Source: Terriglobia bacterium
Lineage (GTDB): Bacteria > Acidobacteriota > Terriglobia > Bryobacterales > Bryobacteraceae
Assembly (NCBI GenBank): GCA_020073445.1
Contig: JAIQFE010000001.1
Location: forward strand, 248,001 to 312,000
DNA: 64,000 nt
Reading direction: 5' to 3'
Shown: positions 57,551 through 64,000 of the stretch, one piece after another
Layout: each line of letters opens with the position of its first letter
Position numbering within the stretch: position 1 is the stretch's first letter
The notes under the pieces: generated by a model
Told to the model about the DNA's origin: nothing
Seen by the model: only the letters and a program-made list of their open reading frames with translations
The model's database searches: none
Made by a program: the position numbers and the translations under genes

Positions 57551-59848
57551 CTACTTTTTGCGGATAGTGCCTTGAGCGGGCTTGTTTGCCTCGCCTTCAA
57601 CCAGCAGCCTATCATTGTTAGCCCACCAGGTCAATTGCTGCCCGGTAGTGTTACCTCTCACGCTATCCACTAGCAGCGGCTCGCCCTTTTGAAGGATCAC
57701 CTTCTGCTCGTCGGCATAGTATTCGGCGTGCTCGGACGTGCCGGTGCGCGTGCGAGCGGGCTTGACGTTAGTGGCTATGCTCACGATTTTCACAGCGCCA
57801 TCGGCGAAGGCTTTATCGAGCGACGAATCGGAGTCGGCGGGCTTCAGGAAGGCTCTTAGCTCTTTCGAATTCACGGTAAGCGCCGGCCGCGTGAGAACCA
57901 CCCCACCTTGGTAGGCCGCGATGCGACTTTCTTCGGTGTATACCAGGTCGGTCGCGCGAACCACAGTGAAGACGGGCGCAGCGGGCGCTTTCGGCTTCGC
58001 ACTCTTCTCCTGGCCCTTGCCCTCATTCTTTTCTTGGGACTTGTCTTGTGATTTGTCGGCGAACTGGCTGACCACTTTGCCGTGGGCTTCCATGACACGC
58101 CGGTCGCGATCGATTTCGATCCGGTCTGCATCCACTCGGTTAGCCCCCTGCCAGGCCCGGGCGTTGCCTTCGTAGCGGATGTGCTTGTTCTCCCCGGTGG
58201 AGATCATCTTGTCCGCCACGGCCTGCAGCACTTCATCGTTCGAGAGCATGGCCGAGGATGCGCCCTTGCGGTCCGGCTGGCGCGTGGACGACACATGACC
58301 ATCGGCGGTGTAATCTCCCGACTTCTGATTCATCACGATGCGGTCGGCATTCACCGCGCCGGTGGGATCCAGAATCCGCGCCGAGCCGTCCAGCGTCATC
58401 AGATCTTTGGACTGCTCGAGCGTGGCTTTATCGCCGCGGGCGCGGCGGTCGCCCTCTTCGTATTGGAAGTTCGTGGTCTGCTCCAGGCGGACCAGTTCGC
58501 TGGTGTTCGGATCGAAGGTGGCTAGGATGTCCTTGCTCTGTGTGCGGGTCAGGGTCGGCATCGTTTTGGGAGCTTTCGGCGGACGCTCCGTCAGCGTCGA
58601 TGCGTTGACCGACCGCACGGACTGGATGCGATTTTCCTTGCCGTAAGCCATCCAGATGCGATCGCCCTGCATGGAGCGTTTCGGCTGATCGGGCTGGTTG
58701 GGTTGGAATTCAAGTTTGCCCGGGCCATCGGTTTCCACGCGATCGATCTCTTTGCCGCCGGGCTTCATGGCAAGTCGAACGACTTCGCTGCGGAGAACGC
58801 GAGTATCCCCCGGCAGGGTTCCGGGGCGTGGAATGGGGGTCGCCTGGACCACGCTTTTCCCAGTGGCGACAGCGGTCTTGAGCGTACTCTCTTTGTCAGT
58901 AGTCTCGAAGTCCATGTCAAGGCGGTCGGAATTCACGGTGGTTCGCGCAGTGTCGGACGTCGAAATCAATTGCGCGTGATCGTGACCATCGATGGTGCGA
59001 ATCACCATGCCGTCGTCGAAATTCAGGTTCAATTCGTCCGCGCCATATTCCACTTTGCGACCCGGATCGTCGTGGACGCCGCGGGCCATCTGCATTTTCG
59101 CGAACCGAATTGCGCCTTTATCGAGCTGAACATCGCTGCGGCCGCCTTCCATGCGCAGTGTGTCGCGAGTAAACTTCGAGACCGGGAACAGAACCACTTT
59201 CGAATCGCGCTCGGTGTAGATGGCCTGATCGGATTCGACGTGCATCGGCTTGGCTTCAGGAGTCTTGCCGGCCCAATCGAGGACCACTTTGCTGTGCAGC
59301 TGGAGCTCGCGACTACTAGGATCGTATTCGGCGCCAACGGCTGAACCATTGCCGCGGCCGAAGCTAAACGTAACCGCGCGGTCCGTGGTGGCTTTGCCCG
59401 TATCGCTCGCGAAATGCATTCCGGAGCCTTGGATGCGCAGCAGACGGCCGGTGGGCGGCTGGTCCGCCGGCACACCCATGACGATGTCGACTGCGCCGTC
59501 TGAGTACAGCGTCTTGGCCGCAGTATCGAACTCGGCCTTCTCCGAACGTATCAGGTCGGACTTTTCGCCGTTCTCGTGAAAGAGCTGTAATTCAACCCCA
59601 TCCAGTTCGATGAGGGAGGGCTCCTTAATCGAGCGAAAGTTGCGGGCACGAAGCGTGAAGTGCTTCTGGTCGCCCTTGAAGACGGTATACTGCCAGCCAT
59701 CGGCGCGGCCGTCGACCCCTTTTTCGAGCGGCTTCGGGTGCACCGCAGGCTCTTTGTCGAGAAGGTCCCTGCGTTTGACATAGGCGGCGCCGACGATGAA
59801 GACGATGGCGACGATGGCGGCGAGAAAAAGCCACCGGGTATGGCGCAT
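57551..59848 (-). CDS. lptC/lptA: Fused LptC-LptA (OstA-like) LPS transport protein
   Basis: 765 residues. Membrane anchor 5-23 ([19 protein letters not shown]) and an LptC-like domain up to about residue 200 ([37 protein letters not shown]). The rest is made of OstA/LptA-like beta-jelly-roll units: [24 protein letters not shown] stretches (here [20 protein letters not shown]), [20 protein letters not shown] and [20 protein letters not shown]. In most bacteria LptC and LptA are separate. The fusion would give a continuous periplasmic bridge. Start ATG at 59848; ends 5 bases before lptB. Confidence 0.88.
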   Translation of the reverse strand: MRHTRWLFLAAIVAIVFIVGAAYVKRRDLLDKEPAVHPKPLEKGVDGRADGWQYTVFKGDQKHFTLRARNFRSIKEPSLIELDGVELQLFHENGEKSDLIRSEKAEFDTAAKTLYSDGAVDIVMGVPADQPPTGRLLRIQGSGMHFASDTGKATTDRAVTFSFGRGNGSAVGAEYDPSSRELQLHSKVVLDWAGKTPEAKPMHVESDQAIYTERDSKVVLFPVSKFTRDTLRMEGGRSDVQLDKGAIRFAKMQMARGVHDDPGRKVEYGADELNLNFDDGMVIRTIDGHDHAQLISTSDTARTTVNSDRLDMDFETTDKESTLKTAVATGKSVVQATPIPRPGTLPGDTRVLRSEVVRLAMKPGGKEIDRVETDGPGKLEFQPNQPDQPKRSMQGDRIWMAYGKENRIQSVRSVNASTLTERPPKAPKTMPTLTRTQSKDILATFDPNTSELVRLEQTTNFQYEEGDRRARGDKATLEQSKDLMTLDGSARILDPTGAVNADRIVMNQKSGDYTADGHVSSTRQPDRKGASSAMLSNDEVLQAVADKMISTGENKHIRYEGNARAWQGANRVDADRIEIDRDRRVMEAHGKVVSQFADKSQDKSQEKNEGKGQEKSAKPKAPAAPVFTVVRATDLVYTEESRIAAYQGGVVLTRPALTVNSKELRAFLKPADSDSSLDKAFADGAVKIVSIATNVKPARTRTGTSEHAEYYADEQKVILQKGEPLLVDSVRGNTTGQQLTWWANNDRLLVEGEANKPAQGTIRKK

Positions 59849-59885
59849 ACAGGTATTTACATGGTAGCGCGCGTGAATATTGGGG

Positions 59886-61013
59886 CTATAGAGCAGCTAC
59901 GAGCTTCGCCAGCAGCGCCGTCCGGTCGGCGATGCGGTTGACCAAAATACTCTCATGAGGCGCGTGCGCGCCTTCGCCGATCGCGCCGAGGCCATCGAGT
60001 GTCGGAACGCCCAGGGCGGCGGTGAAATTGCCGTCCGATCCGCCGCCACTCGAAGATTCCTGGACCGTCACGCCAAGTTCCTCCCCCAGCATGCGGGCTG
60101 TCTGGAACAGGCGCCGGACTCCGGCCGAGCGCTCCAGTGGCGGCCGGTTCAAGCCGCCCGAAACCTCGACCGCGCAGCGTTTGTCGAACGGTTTTAACGA
60201 TGCAAACTGGCGTTCCAGGTATCGCTGAGCGGCTGCGCTGGGCGCGCGAACGTCGACCTCCACGTGACATTCGGCCGGCACGACGTTGCTTCGCGTGCCG
60301 CCCTGGATGACGCCCGGACTTACGGTAATTCCTTGCTTCAGGCGCGTGAACGCCGCGATGCGCTCGATTTGCCGGGCCATTTCGACCACCGCGTTCGCGC
60401 CCTTTTCGAAATCGAGACCCGCGTGCGCGGCGCGGCCGCGAACCGTGATCTGATAATCGCCGACGCCCTTGCGAGCGGTCTTGAGTTTTCCGTCCAGTCC
60501 CGTGCCGGGTTCAAGCACCAGTACGGCGGCGCTTTTTCTTGCTGCTTCCTCTGTAAGCAGCCGCGATGTTGGGCTACCCACCTCCTCGTCGGAATTCACT
60601 TGCAGAATTACTTTGCGCCGCACGGGCACCTCGAACTCCCGCAGAATGCGCATCGCGAACACGAAGAACACCAGCCCGGCTTTCATGTCCAGCACTCCGG
60701 GTCCCCACAAACGTCCGCGCGATAGCCGGAACGGCATGGGTTTGAGCGTGCCCAGCGGCCATACAGTGTCCGAGTGGCCCAGGGCGAGAATCTGGCCCTG
60801 CTGCCGCTTTCCCGGCAGTTGAAATTCGCACCGCATGTGCCTTCCCGGATACGTCCGGACCCGAGCAATATCGCTCACCATCCCGCTGAACAGCTTCACG
60901 AACTTGTCGATGCCAGCCGGGTCATCGCTGGGAGATTCACATTCCACCAGCCCTTGAATGCACGAAATCATGTCTTTTTGTTTTGCGCGAGCCAAGCGAA
61001 GGAACGGATCCAC
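59886..61013 (-). CDS. M20 family metallopeptidase (carboxypeptidase G2-like)
   Basis: About 375 residues from GTG at 61013; an ATG at 60971 is also possible. Zinc motifs of M20: ILALGHSDTVWPLG, PGVLDMKAGLVF, QVNSDEEVGSPTSR (catalytic Glu) and ESSSGGGSDGNFTAALGVPTLDGLG, ending GAHAPHESILV. Dimerisation domain: GRAAHAGLDFEKGANAVVEMARQI. Glutamate carboxypeptidase/CPG2 type. The long upstream extension to 61409 lies over the fabZ gene on the other strand and is rejected. Divergent from fabZ with about 25 bases between starts. Confidence 0.88.
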   Translation of the reverse strand: MDPFLRLARAKQKDMISCIQGLVECESPSDDPAGIDKFVKLFSGMVSDIARVRTYPGRHMRCEFQLPGKRQQGQILALGHSDTVWPLGTLKPMPFRLSRGRLWGPGVLDMKAGLVFFVFAMRILREFEVPVRRKVILQVNSDEEVGSPTSRLLTEEAARKSAAVLVLEPGTGLDGKLKTARKGVGDYQITVRGRAAHAGLDFEKGANAVVEMARQIERIAAFTRLKQGITVSPGVIQGGTRSNVVPAECHVEVDVRAPSAAAQRYLERQFASLKPFDKRCAVEVSGGLNRPPLERSAGVRRLFQTARMLGEELGVTVQESSSGGGSDGNFTAALGVPTLDGLGAIGEGAHAPHESILVNRIADRTALLAKLVAAL

Positions 61014-61019
61014 GCTTGC

Positions 61020-61025
61020 TATAAT
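61020..61025 (+). promoter_or_regulatory. Minus-10 box for the lipid A operon
   Basis: A perfect TATAAT is placed 13 bases before the fabZ ATG (61039), so the transcript would have a very short leader or almost none. No clear minus-35 box is seen at 17 bases. The same short space carries the start of the divergent M20 gene. Confidence 0.45.
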
Positions 61026-61038
61026 AGCGGGACCGCAC

Positions 61039-61476
61039 ATGCCCTCTCTGGACATCCAGGCCATCCGCGACATTCTTCCGCATCGTTTTCCGATGCTTCT
61101 GGTGGACCGCATCGAGGAATTGGAAGAGGACCGCGTGGTCGGCATCAAGAACGTCACCGCCAACGAGCCCTTTTTCGTGGGCCATTTTCCCGATTTTCCG
61201 GTGATGCCGGGTGTTCTGATCGTGGAAGCCATGGCGCAGGTGGCCGGCGTGCTGGTGCTGAGCAGCATTCCCGATCGCCATAAGAAACTGGTCCTGCTCG
61301 CGTCGGTGGAAAGCGCCAAGTTCCGCAAACCGGTGCGGCCAGGCGACCAGCTTCGTATCGAAATGAAAGTCGGCAAGCGCAAAGAGACCGTCGCCAAGAT
61401 GTTCGGCACGGCCAGCGTTAACGGCGTGGTGGTGGCCGAGGCCGAAATGCTGTGTAAGCTGGCCGATCGCCCCTAG
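61039..61476 (+). CDS. fabZ: 3-hydroxyacyl-ACP dehydratase FabZ
   Basis: 145 residues. The hot-dog fold motif HFPDFPVMPGVLIVEAMAQ contains the catalytic His and Glu; other FabZ markers are LPHRFPMLLVDRI and SAKFRKPVRPGDQLRIE. Start at 61039 matches the FabZ N-terminus (MPSLDIQAIRDILPHRF); an earlier frame to 60958 overlaps the M20 gene. Operon start; lpxA follows after 10 bases. Supplies beta-hydroxyacyl chains to fatty acids and lipid A. Confidence 0.94.
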   Translation: MPSLDIQAIRDILPHRFPMLLVDRIEELEEDRVVGIKNVTANEPFFVGHFPDFPVMPGVLIVEAMAQVAGVLVLSSIPDRHKKLVLLASVESAKFRKPVRPGDQLRIEMKVGKRKETVAKMFGTASVNGVVVAEAEMLCKLADRP

Positions 61477-61486
61477 GTGTAAGCGG

Positions 61487-62263
61487 GTGCCGATTCATCC
61501 GTCTGCAATCATCGATCCTGGAGCGCGCGTCGATTCATCTGCCGACATTGGTCCCTACTCGGTGATCGGCGCGGATGTCGCCATTGGCGCTCGCACGGTC
61601 CTCAAGGCTCACGTTTTCATGGAAGGTCCCGCCGAGATTGGCGAGGACAATCTCTTCTTTCCGTATTCGACCGTGGGCGTAGCGCCGCAGGACCTGAAAT
61701 ACAAGGGCGAGCGCTCATCCACGCGCATCGGAAGCAGAAACAAGATTCGCGAGTTTGTGACCATCCATCGAGGCACGGAAGGCGGCGGCATGCTGACCTC
61801 CGTCGGCGACGACAACCTGTTGATGGCGTACGTCCATGTCGCGCACGATGTGCACGTGGGCAGTCATTGCGTTTTGTCGAACGCGGCGACGCTGGGCGGC
61901 CACGTGAATGTCGGCGACTGGGCCTTTATCGGCGCTTCGAGCGGCGTGCATCAGTTCTGCCGCGTGGGAAGGCACGCGATCATCGGCGGCTATAGCGTGA
62001 TCACCCAGGACGTGCTGCCGTTCTCGAACACGGTGACCGAGCGCGAAGCGAAGGTGTTCGGGGCGAACAAGATCGGTCTGGAGCGCCGGGGGTTCACACC
62101 TGACGCCATCGACGCGCTGCACAAGGCATTCCGTTTGCTCACCCGCGCGGGACTCAACACCTCGCAGGCAGTAGAAAGCATTCGCGAGGAGATCACCGGT
62201 TCGCCTGAAGTGAACGAGCTGCTGGAATTCATTGCGGCGTCGCAGCGCGGGTTCATAAAGTAA
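61487..62263 (+). CDS. lpxA: UDP-N-acetylglucosamine acyltransferase LpxA
   Basis: 258 residues, left-handed beta-helix of hexapeptide repeats (IHPSAIIDPGARVDSSADIG, TRIGSRNKIREFVTIHRGTE). Catalytic His in the AYVHVAHDVHVG segment, and the conserved FIGASSGVHQFCRVGRHAIIGG. Helical C-terminal domain GFTPDAIDALHKAFRLLTRA. First committed step of lipid A synthesis. GTG start at 61487, 10 bases after fabZ; followed 4 bases later by lpxI. Confidence 0.95.
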   Translation: MPIHPSAIIDPGARVDSSADIGPYSVIGADVAIGARTVLKAHVFMEGPAEIGEDNLFFPYSTVGVAPQDLKYKGERSSTRIGSRNKIREFVTIHRGTEGGGMLTSVGDDNLLMAYVHVAHDVHVGSHCVLSNAATLGGHVNVGDWAFIGASSGVHQFCRVGRHAIIGGYSVITQDVLPFSNTVTEREAKVFGANKIGLERRGFTPDAIDALHKAFRLLTRAGLNTSQAVESIREEITGSPEVNELLEFIAASQRGFIK

Positions 62264-62267
62264 CTCC

Positions 62268-63095
62268 ATGCCTTTGGGCCCGCCATTAGGAATGATCGCC
62301 GGCAACGGACGCTTCCCCGTGCTCGCGCTGGAAGCGGCGCGCAAAGCGGGGATGGAAGTGGTCGCTATCGCGATCAAGGAAGAAGCGTCGCCCGAAATCG
62401 AAAAGTTGGCCGCGCGCTGCCACTGGATATCGTTGGGCGCCCTCAGCAAGCTGATCGACATCTGCAAGCAGGAAGGCATCCGCCAAGTGATGATGTGCGG
62501 GCAAGTGAAGCACGTCAAGATTTTCTCTTCCATCGTGCCGGACTGGCGTTTGGTGAAGCTTCTGGCATCGCTCGAAGCCAAGAATACCGAGGCGTTGATC
62601 GGCGGCGTGGCCAAGATCCTGGCGGACGAAGGCATCACGCTCACTGATTCGACGTTGCTGCTAAAAGAACTTCTCGCACCCGAAGGAGTGCTGACGCGCC
62701 GCAAGCCATCCTCCGATGAGGAGCGCGATATCGCCTACGGCCGCCGCATTGCCGGCGCGCTTTCCGAGCACGATGTCGGGCAAAGCGTCGCCATCGCCGA
62801 ACGGGCTTGCGTGGCCGTCGAAGCCATGGAGGGCACCGACGCAATGCTTCGCCGGGCGGCCTCACTGGTCGCTTCAGAAGAGATGGGCGGGAAACCTCTG
62901 CGGCTGGTCAAAGGATCGCGGCGGCGCCAGCACCTGCTGTTCGACGTCCCCGTGGTTGGGCCTCAAACTATCGACGTAATGCGCGAGACCGGGACCACGG
63001 CCCTGGCGATCGACGCGGGCCGCACGCTGCTGCTCGATCGCGACGAACTGCTCTCGCGCGCCAATGCGGCAGGTATCACCATCATCGCAGGGTAA
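62268..63095 (+). CDS. lpxI: UDP-2,3-diacylglucosamine pyrophosphatase LpxI
   Basis: 275 residues. Matches the LpxI family, DUF1009: GMIAGNGRFPVLALEAARKAG, GALSKLIDICKQEGIRQVMMCGQVKH, LAPEGVLTRRKPSSDEERDI, ACVAVEAMEGTDAML, LVKGSRRRQHLLFDVPVVG and GTTALAIDAGRTLLLDRD. LpxI replaces LpxH in some bacteria and makes lipid X from UDP-diacylglucosamine. Third gene of the fabZ-lpxA-lpxI operon. Start ATG at 62268. Confidence 0.94.
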   Translation: MPLGPPLGMIAGNGRFPVLALEAARKAGMEVVAIAIKEEASPEIEKLAARCHWISLGALSKLIDICKQEGIRQVMMCGQVKHVKIFSSIVPDWRLVKLLASLEAKNTEALIGGVAKILADEGITLTDSTLLLKELLAPEGVLTRRKPSSDEERDIAYGRRIAGALSEHDVGQSVAIAERACVAVEAMEGTDAMLRRAASLVASEEMGGKPLRLVKGSRRRQHLLFDVPVVGPQTIDVMRETGTTALAIDAGRTLLLDRDELLSRANAAGITIIAG

Positions 63096-63167
63096 TTGCG
63101 TAGGACTCTCTAAGTAGAAATCCCTAAGCCGCTCCTGCTTCTATTTTCGAGGGCCGATATATCGATC

Positions 63168-63995
63168 GTGGATACTTTCTCCCGGTCCTGGGACATGATT
63201 GGCGAGAGTTTCGCGGTCCTTCGCAAGGACAAGAAGCTGGTACTGTTTCCGATTTTGAGCGGCATGTCCACGCTGGCGATCGCGGCCATGTACTTTCTGC
63301 CGCTGTTCCACATGGGCGTTCTCGAGCAGTACAAGGCGTACCGCACGGTGGACCCCACAGTCTATGCGTGGCTGTTCCTGTGGTATTGCACCAACTATTT
63401 CGTGATCATTTTCTTCAACTGCGCTCTCGCGGCGTGCGCGCAAATTCGCTTTGGCGGCGGCGAACCGACGATCGGTGCGGGCATGGCCCAGGCCGGCTGG
63501 AAGATCCCCAGCATTCTGATGTGGGCCGTGGTGGCGAGCACGGTCGGCATCATCCTTCACGCGATTGAAGAACGCTCATCATGGTTAGGCAAGATCGTCA
63601 GCGCAACACTGGGCATCGCGTGGGCGATGGCGACGTACCTGATCGTACCGGTGCTGATTTTCGAGGACGACGGCGTGTTTGGTTCGATCCAGCGTTCCGG
63701 TGAACTACTGCGCCAGACGTGGGGAGAGCAGATCGTCAGCGGTTTCGGCTTCGGCCTGCCCTCGCTGTTGCTGGCGGTTCCCGGGATCCTTCTGGGAATG
63801 GTCGGCTTTAAGCTACATCCGCTCGGATTCCTGATCGCGGTGCCCTACTTCCTGTTGCTGAGCGCGGTGATGAGCGCCGTGCGCGGGATTTTTACGGTCG
63901 CTCTGTACCGCTACGCAACCGCGGGAGAAGCGCCCGCCGGATTCTCCTGCAGCAGTTTCAAGGAAGCGTTCGTCGACAAACCGAGCCGGTACTAG
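63168..63995 (+). CDS. DUF6159-like membrane protein
   Basis: 275 residues with about six membrane segments (ILSGMSTLAIAAMYFLPLF, YAWLFLWYCTNYFVIIFFNCALAA, ILMWAVVASTVGIIL, IVSATLGIAWAMATYLIVPVLIF, GLPSLLLAVPGILLGMVGF, FLIAVPYFLLLSAVMSAV). Start with DTFSRSWDMIGESFAVLRKDKKLVLFP is typical of DUF6159. The stretch YLIVPVLIFEDDGVFGSIQRS is a conserved helical/loop element. GTG start at 63168. It lies 73 bases after lpxI; function unknown. Confidence 0.82.
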   Translation: MDTFSRSWDMIGESFAVLRKDKKLVLFPILSGMSTLAIAAMYFLPLFHMGVLEQYKAYRTVDPTVYAWLFLWYCTNYFVIIFFNCALAACAQIRFGGGEPTIGAGMAQAGWKIPSILMWAVVASTVGIILHAIEERSSWLGKIVSATLGIAWAMATYLIVPVLIFEDDGVFGSIQRSGELLRQTWGEQIVSGFGFGLPSLLLAVPGILLGMVGFKLHPLGFLIAVPYFLLLSAVMSAVRGIFTVALYRYATAGEAPAGFSCSSFKEAFVDKPSRY

Positions 63996-64000
63996 GTTTT

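Noticed and set aside
61040-61409. Extended N-terminus of the M20 peptidase
   Set aside because: Reads antisense through fabZ and has no M20-like sequence before the VDPFLRLARAK region.

Overview
The window is chromosomal DNA of roughly 60% G+C from a Gram-negative bacterium, most likely an acidobacterium of the Bryobacterales/Solibacter type. The support is the mix of genes: lipid A and Lpt genes (outer membrane), DUF6152 and the secreted 'GHWEG-TLVV' family, a membrane-anchored Ser/Thr kinase, NHL and beta-propeller secreted proteins, NIPSNAP proteins, and many two-component genes. This placement is inferred from family content; there is no rRNA gene here. No phage, insertion sequence, integrase or CRISPR array was found. 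One tRNA gene (Arg, TCG) is present.

Layout. 1-4.9 kb: SDR plus a PHP-like/alpha-beta hydrolase fusion, a split chromate transporter, a lysine-rich secreted peptide, and a two-gene HU-like/TIR cassette. 4.9-9.1 kb: two tandem membrane-anchored spermidine-synthase-like proteins. 9.1-10.2 kb: MarR regulator with a perfect palindromic operator and a membrane protein. 10.2-14.3 kb: secreted proteins and a Ser/Thr kinase that shares a repeat domain with its convergent neighbour. 14.4-19.5 kb: universal stress protein, PAS kinase/receiver/NtrC phosphorelay, and a hemerythrin-like protein behind an attenuator-like leader. 19.5-23.3 kb: a multi-hairpin intergenic element, lactate permease and small genes. 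23.3-30.5 kb: type IV pilus-like assembly operon (PilC, PilB, PilM, PilN, PilO, PilP and an odd Pro/Gly/Gln-rich pseudopilin). 30.7-39.1 kb: NtrC/NtrY pair, ECF sigma factor, and a minus-strand operon of OmpR-type regulator, CheY-like receiver, outer-membrane barrel, cupredoxin and Cache-type kinase. 39.1-44.5 kb: sugar-nucleotide enzyme fusion, carboxylesterase, Kir channel, glycosyltransferase and methyltransferase. 44.5-51.6 kb: NHL protein, a structured leader before a secreted metalloprotease, and a 1400-residue modular repeat protein. 51.8-55.4 kb: SET-domain protein and a group of secreted acidobacterial proteins. 55.5-64 kb: tRNA-Arg, CYTH protein, LptB, an LptC-LptA fusion, M20 peptidase, FabZ-LpxA-LpxI and a membrane protein.

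How it fits together. The right-hand end is envelope biogenesis (lipid A synthesis and LPS transport). The centre is a pilus or secretion machine followed by several two-component systems. The most unusual items are the overlapping HU-like/TIR pair, the two-minigene leader of the CheY-like receiver gene, the attenuator-like leader of the hemerythrin gene, the structured leader at 45.75-45.90 kb, and the cupredoxin/barrel/kinase operon. All functional statements come from reading sequence and family knowledge; no search was run.
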